Below are positions 1 through 11,574 of a DNA stretch of 64,000 nt, piece after piece. The notes under the pieces are model-generated. The model was not told where the DNA came from. It searched no databases and saw only the letters and a list, made by a program, of their open reading frames with translations. Positions within the stretch are counted from its first letter, which is position 1, and each line of letters starts with the position of its first letter. Source of the stretch: Dromiciops gliroides (taxonomy: Eukaryota; Chordata; Mammalia; Microbiotheria; Microbiotheriidae); the NCBI RefSeq assembly GCF_019393635.1, contig NC_057861.1, positions 76,205,327-76,269,326 of the forward strand, given 5' to 3'. Made by a program: the position numbers and the translations under genes.

Positions 1-109
1 TTCTAATGGGAAATAACCTCGAAATAGACAACTGCAAGGAAATTTGAGTCCAGAGAGTACTAGCAAGTAGGGAGAGCGGGAAAGGTTCAAGACAGGGCAC
101 CTGAGGGGC

Positions 110-460
110 ATGGGAGGAGAGAAGGAAGGAAACTTGTTCAGTGCCTGCTGTGTGCCAGGTCCCCTGCTAAGCACTTTACAAATGGCTCATTTGATCTTTG
201 CAACAGTCCTGGGAAGTAGGTGCTATTCTATGACAGGTAAAACTACAGGGGTTGACCTTTCTAAGGTTCAGTATCCCAAACTTACCTCATAATTCCCATC
301 TCCATTTTATAGTTGAGGAAACTGAGGCAGTGAGAGGTTAAGTGACTTAGGACCAGGATCACAGAGCCAAGTAAATGTCTGGGGCTGCATGTAAATGCGG
401 ATTTTCCCAACTCCAGGTCCAGCATTCTATCCTTTGCCACAACTAGATGTTAGTGGGATG
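110..460 (-). mobile_element. MIR/Ther-type CORE-SINE
   Basis: Reverse orientation: GTGCCAGGTCCCCTGCTAAG, CACTTTACAAATGGC, CATTTTATAGTTGAGGAAAC, GAGGTTAAGTGACTT, then the tRNA-side remnant to about 430. A short insertion lies near 235-290. Confidence 0.8.
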
Positions 461-1356
461 GAAGTGGAGGATCCAGAGAGGTAAAAGATGAGGACAAATG
501 GGCATGGCAAGGAGCCAGTGAAGAGGTATGGCTAAAGGAGATGGAATTCTAAATTGGGTGAGCAGGGTTGGGTGAGCGGATTAATGTCAATTAAATCTGA
601 AAAAGTCATGCTTTCTGATGCCCTGACCTCTGCTTTCTTCTCCAACCTCAGCCCAATAGTTAGTCCTGCTCGGAAATCCATGGTCCCCTTTCTTGCCAAA
701 TGTCGAGCCCCAATTATTCCCACCATCTTCCTCCTCTACTCCTACTCACGAGCTGCTAAATGCAGCTGGAGGAAGCCTCACAACTCTGCTGAGTAGGCCC
801 ATTACAAATTCATGGTATTCCACGTCATCTGGGCCATCCCTTGAGCATTCCTCCTTGATGGATCCCCTGTCTCACTCCCCACAGAAATGATTCCCACACT
901 TCTCCCTCCTCCCCCTCTCAGCTAAGGACTTTACCCTTTCCTGAGAAAATTGAGGCCAACTGATAGGAGCTCCCTCATCTGCTACATTCTTCATCTGAAA
1001 ACCCCTTGATGCCATCTTCCACTTTCTCAATCAGTCTAGTCATGACAGTGGTGGTCCTTGTCCCGGCTAACCCTCCTGTTTTCTCCTCAAGCATCTTCAG
1101 TCATCCCCTCACCCCTCTCCTTTCCTTCTTGCCTCTCTTATCCTTAAAAAACCTTAACTGTTCCCTCAGACAATCCTGCTACATGTATCTCACCTCCTTT
1201 TCTCAGCCAAACTCCTTGAAAAAGATGCCTATACTTGCTGCTTCCCCTTCATTTCCTCTTGCTGACTCCTCAGTCCTTTGTGGAATGACTTCCAAGCTCA
1301 TCCCCAAACTGGAAATGCTATTTCCGCCCCACCCCAAATTACCAGTGATCTCTCTC

Positions 1357-1498
1357 TTTTTTTGTGGGGCAATGAGGGTTAAGTGACTTGCCCAGGGTCA
1401 CATAGCTAGTAAGTGTCAAGTGTCTGAGGCTGGATTTGAACTCAGGTCCTCCTGAGTCCAGGGCCGGTGCTTTATCCACTTCGCCACCTAGCTGCCCC
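1357..1498 (-). mobile_element. WSINE1-type SINE
   Basis: tRNA-like head at the right (GGGGCAGCTAGGTGGCGAAG on the SINE strand), CORE region and tail at the left. Target duplication ACCAGTGATCTCT on both sides. Confidence 0.95.
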
Positions 1499-2114
1499 AC
1501 CAGTGATCTCTTAATGGCTAATTCTGACAGCATCTCTGGCCTCAACCTTTTGGACATATATGCTGCATTTCACGCTCTGATCATCCTGACTACTCTCTCT
1601 GGTCTCTTCTAGTTCTGACTATTCCTCAGTCTCTTCTGATGTCATGCCCTGTAACTGTGAGTGTTCCTCATGGTTCTATTTTGGACCTTTTCTCCTTCCA
1701 GGGCTTAGCATGGTGCTTGGTACATAGTAAACATTTAACAAATGCTTGTTGCCTGACTGCACTTTCTTGGTAACCTCATTAGTTCCCATCAGTTTCAACA
1801 ATTGCCTCTATGAAGATGACTTCCCAGTTCCACAAATCCAGTCTCTGCCAAGCTTCAGCCCTGCATTACTGCCAATAGCCCACTGGACGTTTTAAATTAG
1901 CTCACAACTCAGCAAGCTCCAAACTGAACTCATTACCTCTCCCACACCAAACTTTTCCATCTTCCAAAAGTTCCCTATTTCTGTCTAGACATCACCATCT
2001 TTCTAGTCTCCTGGGTGAGACTTCATGACCTCAGGGTCATCCTTAACTCCTCATTCTCCCCCACCCCACCTATCCCATCAGTTGCCAAACCTTCCTGTTT
2101 CTCCCTTCACAGTA

Positions 2115-2120
<6 letters not shown>

Positions 2121-2147
<27 letters not shown>

Positions 2148-2282
2148 GCGGGGCAATGGGGGTTAAGTGACTTGCCCAGGGTCACACAGCTAGTAAGTGT
2201 CGAGTGTCTGAGGCCGGATTTGAACTCAGGTACTCCTGAATCCAGGGCTAGTGCTTTATCCACTGCGCCACTGAGCCTTCCC
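2121..2282 (-). mobile_element. WSINE1-type SINE
   Basis: Full-length, poly-T start. ACAGTATTTCTT flanks both sides. Confidence 0.95.
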
Positions 2283-2699
2283 CACAGTATTTCTTATCGA
2301 CAACTTCTCTCTGCTCACACAGGTACCACCTCAGGGCAGACCTTCATCTCTTCTCACCTAGATTATTGCAGCAGCCTCCTAACTGGTGGCCCTGCCTCCA
2401 GCTCATCCTCCACACTGCTGACAAAGTCATTTCCCTTAAGTGCAGATCTGACCATGTGACTGATTCTGAATTACTCAACTTCCATGGTTGCCTCTAGGAT
2501 AAAATATAAACTCCTCTTACATGACCCGACCCCACCCTACCTTTCCAGCTTCACTGACAGTACTTCCCTGGAACTCTGATCCTTCATCACACATAATGCT
2601 CTCTTCTCTTCATACCTTTGCCCTGGCTGCACACATGCCTGGAATGTACTTCCTCCTTAACCTTTGCCTCACAGAGTCCTTTTTCTTTAAGACACAGCC

Positions 2700-3243
2700 C
2701 ATGTATACATGTATGTGTATACATACTTTCATATATACATGTATAAACACACATAAAACATGCACACATGTATGTATACATATACAGGTACCTGCATGTC
2801 TGTATATCTATACACATATTCAAAATGAGTGTGTATACATACATATGTGTGCATGGGTTTATATACACATGTATATACGAGACCATTCACACCTGTGTGT
2901 AACATATATATACACACACGTGTGTGTTTGTGTATGTGTGAATGGCCTCCATTTTCCCAGTAAAGTTTGAGGTAAATTCTGCTAAAAGGGAGGGGGCAAA
3001 GAGTGACACAGAGTTTGTGTGTATGTGTTTATACATATGCGTGTACATGCATATGTATACCTACATATATGTACACACGTGTATAGGATTAAAACAAATA
3101 TAAAATGTGTGCATGTATGTTCTATATGTGTATATACGTATATGTGTTATATATAGTATATAGTACTATATATACCATATAGGTATATATAGTACTATAT
3201 TATATACATACATACATACATACACACATGGATAGTACACATC
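2700..3243. repeat. Long alternating purine/pyrimidine low-complexity tract
   Basis: Dominated by ACATATGT, TATGTGTA, ACACAC and TATATAG words over about 540 bp, with one short interruption of ordinary sequence (2945-3015). Several short frames on both strands here are by-products. Confidence 0.85.
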
Positions 3244-3320
<77 letters not shown>

Positions 3321-3335
3321 GATATAGATAGATAA
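3244..3335. repeat. (GATA)n microsatellite
   Basis: About 20 GATA units with one small irregularity near the right end. Confidence 0.97.
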
Positions 3336-3439
3336 GAAAGTACACTGAGTGCCTGGGACAGTGCCTGCCACATACTAGCGGCTTGTCTATTGACTTGCTA
3401 TTTGAAGGATAGGCTTCACTTCAGCTAGTGAAGGTATGC

Positions 3440-3715
3440 CCAAGATATGTCATTCCAGAGAAAATGAGGAAGCAGTGGAGATGCTTGATCAGAGAAAGGA
3501 TGTGGTCCTGTTCTTTTAGTGAGATTATTTTGGTAACTGTTTAGAGGACGGGTTGCAGGGTGTGGGGAGGCGGGGGAGACCAATTAGGCTATTGTAATAG
3601 TCCAAGGGAGAGAATCTGGGCTAGATTGGTGTGAGGAGAGAAGTGACGTATGGAAGTCATGTGGAGGTGGTGTCAGTGTGACTTGACATCTGATTAGGTA
3701 TGGAGGTTGAGAGAA
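3440..3715 (-). mobile_element. L2 LINE fragment
   Basis: Antisense of the L2 region encoding the end of the RT ORF: GACCAATTAGGCTATTGTAA, TAGTCCAAGGGAGAG, GGAGAGAAGTGACG. A related minus-strand piece lies at 8520-8860. Confidence 0.6.
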
Positions 3716-3759
3716 AGGGAAGACTTGAACATGACTCAGGTTGTGAGCCATGGGGAATG

Positions 3760-5040
3760 TTGGAGGAGTTAGGGGCCAGCCTTTCTCTATACACTTATCC
3801 CTGCCCCCTTACTAGAGGATATCTATTGATGGCATCTCAGATTAGCTGGTCTTCCAGTTCACCCTTCTCATCAGCACCCATGACCTGCGCTTCATTCCAC
3901 CTCAAGCAGCTTCTATAAAGTGATGGGAGAAGAGATCTTACTGAAATGTCACCATTACCCAAGACTGGTGCCTCCATGTTCTTGAACTCTGAAATTCTCC
4001 TCTCTGGCCATAATTTCCTGTCCTTTCATCTCTCTCCATCCTTTGTACTTATTGTGACCTCCATTCATTCCATTCCCCCTCACACTCTGCTTTCCCAATC
4101 CATTCCTCCTTTGGTGTCACTTTCCTCTCTTTACAATCTTGGTTCCATTGGACCAGTCAGTGTTCTCCACCCTTGCATCCTCTGACCCTCTTTCTCCTCT
4201 ACCAGTCCTCCACCTTGGGTCACCCTATCACTTGCCATCCCTGCTTCCACTCCAGAGCTATTGAACACTGCAGGGGGAAGTCACAAGTCTGGGCCCACTA
4301 TACATTCAGGTAGTTGAACCTCGACTGGCTTCCATTGCTTCATAGTAATGCTTTTGTTCTTCCCTGATTGAATCAGTTGTTATCTCCACACCTTCTTTGC
4401 TGTCCTTGTCCTTTGTCGTCTCTGCATCACTCCTTGCCTTCTCCCTCTCTGCAGAATTTACCTCAGTCTTTACTGAGAAAATTGAGACCACCATTCACCT
4501 TGAATTCTTTTCCCTTAATCCACCTCTCAAAATTTCTCCACTTTTTTTTTACATTCTTTACTCCTTTGTCCTAGTTTTTGAGGAAGAGTATGTGGGGAGG
4601 GGGTGGGGGAAGAGTCTTCCTTTTCAAAACTAGCTTGCTCCATTTTTCATTCTCTCTCATATTCAGTTTTTCCCTTTGGCTCTTTCCCTGCTGCCCTCCT
4701 GCCTTAAAAGACCTTCATTTGATCCTGCCATTCCCTCAAGCTGTTAGCCTACCTCTTCCCTTCCTTTCACAGCCAGATTCCAACTGTCAATACCACTTCT
4801 CAGTCCTTAGTATCAGGCTTCTAGTCCCATCACTTCACAGAAGCTGAAGCTTCTCCCTTCAGGATTACCAGTGATTTTCCAACTGAAAAATGGAATCACC
4901 TTTTCAAAATCTTCATCTTCATGGGCTTCTCTGGAGCTTTCAGCACTGGTGACCACTGTCTCAGCCCTTGACTGAGGCTACATTTTAACTCAATCTTCTT
5001 GGCTCCCATGCCCTGCTTTATCCACTGCACCACCCAGCAG
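3760..5040 (+). mobile_element. L2 LINE fragment (mid ORF2)
   Basis: Pyrimidine-rich L2 sense strand with TTACCTCAGTCTTTACTGAG, GAGACCACCATTCACCTTGA, TTACCAGTGATTTTCC and GACCACTGTCTCAGCCCTTG. Degraded, no frame. Family assignment rests on these phrases. Confidence 0.6.
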
Positions 5041-5119
5041 GTTTTTGCAAGTAATATTATACTTACTGGTGGTTAATTATCAAAAAAGCATTCAATGCAG
5101 TAGAGCAAAATGCCATCTT

Positions 5120-5538
5120 TTTTTTTTTTTTTTTTTTTTTTTTTTGCGGGGCAATGGGGGTTAAGTGACTTGCCCAGGGTCACACAGCTAGTAAGTGTCA
5201 AGTGTCTGAGGCCGGATTTGAACTCAGGTACTCCTGAATCCAGGGCCAGTGCTTCATCCACTGTGCCACCTAGCCGCCCCCCCTTTTTTTTTTTAAATAA
5301 ACATTTTTATTTAAAGTTTTGAGTTCCAAATTCTTTCCCTCCCTCCCCCCTCCCTGAGGCAGTAAGCAATTAGATATATGTCCTTCATCTTTTTTTTTTT
5401 CCAGTGAGGCAATTGGGGTTAAGTGACTTGCCTAGGGTCACACAGCTAGTAAGTGTCAAGTGTCTGAGGCCAGATTTGAACTCAGGTCCTCCTGACTCCA
5501 GGGCTGGTGCTTTATCCACCGCGCCACCTAGCTATCCC
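5120..5538 (-). mobile_element. Composite WSINE - L1 3' end - WSINE unit with one outer target duplication
   Basis: CAAAATGCCATCTT occurs at 5106-5119 and 5538-5551, bracketing everything between. On the minus strand the order is WSINE (5538-5401), A-run, L1 3' UTR fragment (about 5388-5294), A-rich stretch, WSINE (5280-5146), 28-base A tail. No inner duplication was found around either SINE. Confidence 0.75.
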
Positions 5539-5551
5539 AAAATGCCATCTT

Positions 5552-6450
5552 AAAAGCCTCTCTTCTAATGAAGCATCACCTAGCCATACACAAGAAATTA
5601 TTCAAGAGTCCTTGAAAGATATACAGAGATAAATTTGTATGAAGCTCAGACCATAAATATCAGGCAAATCTCCAAATAGGGAGACATCTCTGTTCCCCAA
5701 AGATGTTCACTACTGTTCATGGAGGTAACTCAAGATGGAACACCAAACTGAAGGCCTCTTCTCCATGGATAGTGAAGTCTTCTAGATGTTCCTGTTTGTG
5801 GATTATGTCACACTACTTGCAGAGCCTCCTAGATTAGATTTCTAACCATTCAAAAGAATTTGACCTAACCATCCCCAGAAGAAAAAACAAGTGAATGAAG
5901 AATGTCTAATGGACGTCAATGCGTATAACTTGGACGGGCAGTACAAATGGAGTATGAGCAATAATTGAACAGAGTAGAACAGGCTAGATTGCCTTTAACA
6001 ATTCCTTTTTATCATAACTTCAAGGCTCTTCTGGGGGAAGAAGAGCTCAAATTTTAATGCCAATATTCTTCTGTTGATGGTATGTGGCTCTAAGTCATGG
6101 ACTAGTACAGTCTCTGGAGAACTGAAGTTGTAGATTACTTAAATGGCGATAAAAAGGCATCCCCATGTGTGAGCAGGCTGCAACTTGGAACAAATAAGGA
6201 ACTGCAAAGAAGTACCAGAGTCAGGGACGTGATCAGGGAAATGTGTGATCAAAAAAAGAAAATGGACTGGTCATGTGGCAAGAGTGAAAGCAATGACAAG
6301 TGGGAAGCCTAAGTGTTCTGTTGGTGTCCTTAAAATGTCAGGAGAAGATGAGAGAGGCTCCCAGCATGTTAGGTGGGTCTGTATGCTGAGCTCATGGGAG
6401 GATATGGGCTAGAGTAGCACAGGACCAGTAAACATAGATAGGCTTATGCT
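5552..6450 (+). mobile_element. RTE-type LINE fragment (RT end to C-terminus)
   Basis: Translated remnants: FLFVDYVTLLA near 5785 (RT active-site region, usually FADDxxLLA) and, near 6250-6400, a KMDW.GHVAR-like and CWCP.NVRR.ERLP region of the kind that ends RTE ORFs. Frames are broken throughout. Family level is an inference from these motifs. Confidence 0.5.
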
Positions 6451-6539
6451 CTCTATATTAGAGGGAACATCCAAATGGATGAAAGAACAAATTCATTTGA
6501 GCACAAGTTAAATATGAGTATGAGCTGTCTGTGACTGCA

Positions 6540-7135
6540 AAAAAACCTACTCTATGTTCGGGTGTGCCACCACCCAAGCTTTTTTCCATCTTCTCAAGCT
6601 CCAACAACACCCTTGTCACCATATTTTCCACAGACGGCATAGGCTGCTACTCCACTAAGATTATCCTCCCACCTAAACTCACCCCTCTTCCAGTCCTCTC
6701 TGTTTCTGTCAATGATACCTGCCAGTTCTACAGGTCCCTCCCCCCAAGTCATTTTTTTTTTTTGTGGGGCAGTGAGGGTTAAGTGACTTACCCAGAGTCA
6801 CACAGCTAGTAATTGTGAAGTGTCTGAGGCCGGATTTGAACTCAGGTCCTCCTGAATCCAGGGCTGGTGCTTTATCCACTGGGCCACTTAGCTGCCCTAT
6901 TCTCCCCCACCAAGGAATTCTTAACTTTTTCCTTTTCCTCATCTCCCAAATCCAATCAAGTTTATCTCTTATATCTGACCCCTTATCTCCATCACCCATC
7001 CATTACCCTCATCACTTCACCCAGATTGTTGTAGCAGCCTCTTATTTGTCCTTCCTGTTTCAGCCCCTCTCCTCTTCAATCCTCCCTCTTTCCACAACTG
7101 CCAGAATCATTTCCCCAAGATATGTATGCCAACAG
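6540..7135 (+). mobile_element. L2 LINE fragment
   Basis: L2 3' phrases on both sides of a WSINE, including CACTTCACCCAGATTGTTGT, AGCAGCCTCTTATTTGTCC and CAGAATCATTTCCCC. Confidence 0.55.
6752..6898 (-). mobile_element. WSINE1-type SINE in L2
   Basis: Full-length, poly-T start, head ends at GCTGCCC. No clear duplication. Confidence 0.94.
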
Positions 7136-7170
7136 TGGTAGACCCCAATGGGCAGTGGTGTGCTGGTAAA

Positions 7171-7434
7171 TAGAGGTAGCTTAGGTGGCAAAATGAACAG
7201 AGTACTGGGCTTGGAATCAGGAAGACTGGTCCTTGTGAGTTCAAATCTGGCCTCAGACACTCACTAGCTGCATGACCAAGTAAGCAAGTCACTTAACCCT
7301 GTGTCTCAGTTCCTTATATGTAAAATGAACTGGAAAAGGAAATGGCAAATTCCTCCAGAATCTCTGCCAAGAAAACCCCAAGTGGGGTCAGGAAGAGTTG
7401 GGACATGACTGAAATGACTCAGCAACAACAACAA
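7171..7434 (+). mobile_element. MAR1-type long CORE-SINE
   Basis: Head (TAGGTGGCAAAATGAACAGA), CORE (GTCACTTAACCC), and the distinctive 3' module GGAAAAGGAAATGGCAAA, GCCAAGAAAACCCCAAG, GGGGTCAGGAAGAG, then CAACAACAACA. Target duplication GTGCTGGTAAAT on both sides. Confidence 0.88.
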
Positions 7435-7570
7435 AGTGCTGGTAAATGTTGAACAGTGTTTAGTAGCACTCTAAAAAAATGTATACATGGCACACTTTTA
7501 AGTTTAATCTACATTATTGTTTTCTACATCACTTTACTAAGTCTAAACTACAAATGAGGCCTTGATTTAT

Positions 7571-7733
7571 TTGTTTTTGTTTTGTTTGTTTGTTTTTGGT
7601 GAGGCAATTGGGGTTAACTGACTTGCCCAAGGTCACACAGCTAGTAAGTGTCAAGTGTCTGAGGCCAGATTTGAACTCAGGTCCTCCTGACTCCAGGGCC
7701 CGTGCTCTATCCACTGCATCACCTAGCTGCCCC
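7571..7733 (-). mobile_element. WSINE1-type SINE
   Basis: Exact target duplication GAGGCCTTGATTTAT at 7556-7570 and 7734-7748. Confidence 0.96.
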
Positions 7734-7748
7734 GAGGCCTTGATTTAT

Positions 7749-8510
7749 ACTAAATCAAGGTCTCATTTGTAGTGTTTAATGATTTCCTTACCTCTGCCAT
7801 AGATGCCTGTGGTACTTTAGAATCCTGGAGGCACCCAGACGTTCATGTACTCCTGACTTTGAGGGGCCCAGAACCTCTGGGTGTGGCTGGGTGCCAGGGA
7901 CAAGGACCCTCAAATAACAGAACCATCAGAAACCAGCAGCTAGGGCCTTGCTCTGTGTCTAGATATCTTTAATTAAGGTCTTAGGGATCCAATCAATAGG
8001 GCCCTTGAAGACCTCATCCTCAAGGCACAAGGCACTAGAAGGCTGGCTCTGGAGAGAATTCTAAACCATCACAGATCCTAAGGAATAGCGCACCAAACCA
8101 CTAGGGGTGGAGGAGACACTTACTTCTGGACACTTCAAGATTGGAAGTTGAGTCTCTGCTCCGTGTAGGGAGCAGAAGATTCTGGATGTGTCTCATTCTC
8201 CTCCATCTTGGGATAAAGACTTTGAATTCAAGCCATCCTCTAGGACCTAATCACTATGTTATTTTTCCTCTGCCACCTGGGTATTGGAACACTAAGACAT
8301 TCCAGTTCTCTGGGAGCCAAAGGAAGTGGAAGGTCCTTAATTCATTTGCAATCATCATACAACCAAAGGGTAGTTGGAACTTTTGGGGCATGCAACTCGA
8401 GTATGTGCATATTTGCTTATTTATAAATTAAATATATTTACTATTATACTAACAATTATATATATTGTAAAACACAAAAAAAGGAAATTAAGAATGAGGT
8501 AAAGGTGAAA
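7749..8510. other. Unassigned stretch
   Basis: No gene, repeat family or structured element recognised. Short frames of 66 and 96 codons have no recognisable motif. AT-rich from 8420. Confidence 0.4.
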
Positions 8511-8519
8511 TAATATTTG

Positions 8520-8860
8520 ATCCTAAGGTCAATAGGAAGCCACTGATGTTTATTGAGTAGAAGAGTGATAATGTCAGACACATTTTATGAAAGTCACCCC
8601 CGAAGCTGTGCAGAGGATATATTGGAGTGGGGAGAGAGTTGAGGCAGGGAGACCAGTTAGGAGGCTGTTGCCTAAGTGTGTGAGTAGACAGAATGGGACA
8701 GATAAGAGAAAATATGAGGTAGAAATGACAAGATTTGGCAACTGATTGGATTTGTGGGGTGAGTGTGAATAAGGAGTCAAGGCTCTTGCTACAGTCATAG
8801 CCTGAGGGACTAGAAAGATGGTGGTGCCCTCAACAGTGATGGGGAAGTTTGGAAAAGGGG
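8520..8860 (-). mobile_element. L2 LINE fragment
   Basis: Antisense L2 phrases: GGAGACCAGTTAGGAGGCTG, GCAACTGATTGGAT, GGGGTGAGTG, GAGTCAAGG, ATGGTGGTGCC. Confidence 0.6.
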
Positions 8861-9866
8861 TAAGTCTCAGCCCCTCAGGGATTAAGATTGTGGGATCATC
8901 AGTCTGTCCTAGCCTATCCTTGCTTGTTCCCTCCTGTCCCAAACAAAAACTTAACCAGTTACAGTCTCAGAGCACAAATTTTGTCTTTGGAGGGGCATCT
9001 GCCCCAGCCATTGGGTGATAGATTATAATTGTTCTGAGGGGCCTGTGCCTCACACAGTAAAGGGAAGAGTTGGAGAGGGGGAGAATTGCAGAATAAAGAC
9101 AGATGAGGTTATGTTGAAGACAAGTTCCATCACTGATTATCACAGAGAAAGTGGAAGCCCATCCCTCTTTTCACTCTGATTGGTTGATCACACACCCACA
9201 GAACAGGCTACAGCTTCTCTGGGAACCCTGGTCACTTGGAGATCATTGCCCTAAGGTTGGAGGACTCCATCAACTGGTCATTCTTTATTTAACTCTATTC
9301 CTTACACCCGTGATATGGTGGTCAAATGACCAGTTCTTGCTCCCCTTATCCCCCCTCCCCCTTGAGTCAACACCTACTAAGGCCAAAATCCTCTCCCCAT
9401 TCTACCTTTCCCCGTGCTTCCCCACTTCAGCCCCACCCCCACTTTTTATAATCCATATCTTCCTCTACTCTCACATTCGGCTGTATTTTGAACCTTTACT
9501 CTTTTGTTAACACACCCATCTTTGTCCTGAATTTCTTAATTTTGCAGAAAAAAAGAAATCTGGTTCCCATTCCCCACCTCTCACTCAAAACACTGCGTCC
9601 TTTGTTACTCCTTTCAGTACTAAAAAGAAAGCACACAGTCTGACATGCATTCTAGATTTAGTGAAAGCAGATTTCAAAGGATTCACAGGAAAAATGGGTA
9701 GGATCCCATGGACTAAAATTGTATAGAGAAAACCAGCCTAGTGAAGATAGATTCTCACAGGAATGAAATTCCAAAGAGGAGGAGAAATAAGAGGGTTTTG
9801 AAAAGACCAATATGATGCAGACACAGATAATCCACCCACCCACTTAGATTTTTTAAAGATATGTAT
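8861..9866. other. Unassigned stretch
   Basis: No gene or repeat family recognised. The + strand at 9150-9510 is open for 119 codons but pyrimidine-rich with no motif; not called. Confidence 0.4.
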
Positions 9867-10110
9867 ATTAGGGTTGTGCTCAGCTGATTGTTCAGTTTTC
9901 ACTGTGAATATTAGCACTTCAGTATTCAGCAAACACAGCAAATCAGGGCTTGATTTTGCTTTGCTGATTGTCTAGACTTAAGAAAGTGATGGACAAAAAT
10001 AATAATGCAGATTAAACTTACAAGTGTGTTTTGCCATGTGTGTGTGTGTGTGTGTGTGTGTATTTGAAGAGCCAGTTGTTAAACATTTACCAGCACATCC
10101 CTGCTCAATC
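9867..10110. mobile_element. hAT-like repeat, copy A
   Basis: Shares TCAGGGCTTG, GATTGTCTAGACTTAAGAAA, GTGATGGACAAAA and AATAATGCAGATTAAA in order with copy B at 57535-57960. The left end (TAGGGTTGTGCT) and reverse-complemented right end (CAGGGATGTGCTGGTAAATG) look like inverted repeats, suggesting a DNA transposon. Contains a TG repeat (10036-10061). Confidence 0.55.
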
Positions 10111-10429
10111 TCAATTTATGTAATTGGACTGTTCAGCAGGCCTCTATGTAAAGCAATTTTTATATAATGTAAATTTGCCTATGGATGTGGAGGGACAGAA
10201 AGAGGTAGAAAGAAGCCACTGCCTCCTCTCCATAGTTGCGGGAGACAAAGTAAGAGCTGGAGGAGAAATCCCTAGGCCAACCACATGGGGCACTGATGGG
10301 AATGAGAGGAAGAACCTGAGTGGGGAGGGGCAGTGGCAAAGACACAGGGAGCTCCTACAAGAACACAGACAGGAGAGGACAAGCGATACCCTGATGGTCT
10401 CAAGCCAAGCCCCCAATACTCTATCTTTT
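10111..10429. other. Unassigned stretch
   Basis: A 115-codon + frame (10124-10471) and overlapping minus frames exist, but no domain, Kozak context or splice signal supports them. Confidence 0.35.
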
Positions 10430-10589
10430 GGCTCTTTCCCTGATGCCTCTACCTACTCATATCTCCCCTAACCTTAAAACCCCCTACTTAACCCTAACGT
10501 CTCTATTAAGTTCTCTTCCCCATCTTAGCTAAACTCCTTGAGAAAGCTGACAATAGTAGGTATTATCACTTCCTCTGCTCTCAATTGCT

Positions 10590-10762
10590 TTTTGTTTGTT
10601 TGTTTGTTTGTTTGGTTGGTTTTTTTGCAGGGCAATGGGGGTTAAGTGACTTGCCCAGGGTCACACAGCTAGTAAGTGTCAAGTGTCTGAGGTCAGATTT
10701 GAATTCAGGTACTCCTGAATCCAGGGCCAGTGCTTTATCCACTGTGCCACTTAGCTGTCCCC
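10590..10762 (-). mobile_element. WSINE1-type SINE in L2
   Basis: Target duplication CTCTCAATTGCTTTT on both sides; tail of TTTG repeats. Confidence 0.96.
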
Positions 10763-10851
10763 CTGCTCTCAATTGCTTTTAAATCCTCTGTAATCTGTCT
10801 TTCAGCCTCATCATTAACCTGAAATTGCCCTCTCCAAAGTTACCAATTATT

Positions 10852-10997
10852 TTTTGGGGGGGTGAGGCAATTGGGGTTAAGTGACTTGCCCAGGGTCACA
10901 CAGCTAATAAGTGTCAAGTGTCTGAGGTCAGATTTGAACTCAGGTTCTCCTGAATCCAGGGCCAGTTCTCTATCCACTGCACCACCTCGCTGCTCCA
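10852..10997 (-). mobile_element. WSINE1-type SINE in L2
   Basis: Full-length. ACCAATTATTT before and ACCAATGATTT after indicate the duplication. Confidence 0.94.
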
Positions 10998-11574
10998 CCA
11001 ATGATTTCTTAATTGCCAATTCTAATGGCTTCATCCTTCATGACCTATCTGCAGCCTTGGACCTGATTGTCCTCTTCTCCTGAATAAATTCTCCTAAACT
11101 TTTGTGATACTGCTATCTTCTGATTCTCCTCCCATCTGATGATCCTTTTTTTCAATCTCCTTTGCTAGATCTTCATCTGAATCACATCTGCTAACCATTG
11201 GAGTCCCTCAAGAATTGATCCTTGGCCCTCTTCTCATCTCCTATGTTAGCTCAGTTCCTGATCTTATCAGTTCCCATAGCTTCAATCATCATTTCTAGGC
11301 AGATGATTCTTTTATATGCCCAGCCCTAGTCTCTTTCCTGAGCTCCAGCCTACATCTGCCTTCTGGTATCCTGTAGACATCTCAAACTCAACATGCTCAA
11401 AACAGAACCCACTCTCTTTCCCCCAAACTCTCTCTACTTTCCCACTTTCCTGTTACTGTCAAAGATACCATCATTTTTCCAGTTATCCAAGCTCATAATG
11501 CATATATTATCTTTGGGTCTTCATTGTACCCATCACACATATCCAATCTGTTGCCAAACCTTTGTCATTCCTAC

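Larger units (their letters stand above)
590..2690 (+). mobile_element. L2 LINE, long fragment (ORF2 to 3' end), broken by SINEs
   Basis: Pyrimidine-rich sense strand typical of L2. It covers the region before the RT (to 1340), RT remnants (a VPHGSIL-like segment at about 1660-1700, tyrosine-Glu-Asp-Asp-like at about 1810) and the 3' part (2290-2690: AGATTATTGCAGCAGCCTCC, AAGTGCAGATCTGACCATG, CCTGGAATGTACTTCC). It is too degraded for a frame. WSINEs lie at 1357-1498 and 2121-2282. A short MIR/L2-like tail sits at 1700-1760. Confidence 0.75.

Noticed and set aside
1006..1386. 126-codon + frame
   Set aside because: Runs from L2 into a WSINE; low-complexity Ser/Leu/Pro content from a pyrimidine-rich strand.
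3244..3335. Regular short repeats as a CRISPR-like array
   Set aside because: Plain GATA microsatellite without spacers; the genome is vertebrate.
5073..5322. Recurring short frames with LSDLPRVTQLVSVKCLRPDL-like or LTSCVTLGKSLNPHCP-like peptides, here and at many other places
   Set aside because: These are translations of the WSINE CORE region in both directions and recur wherever the SINE does.
10124..10471. 115-codon + frame
   Set aside because: No motif, no supporting splice or promoter signal, and it runs into an L2 fragment.
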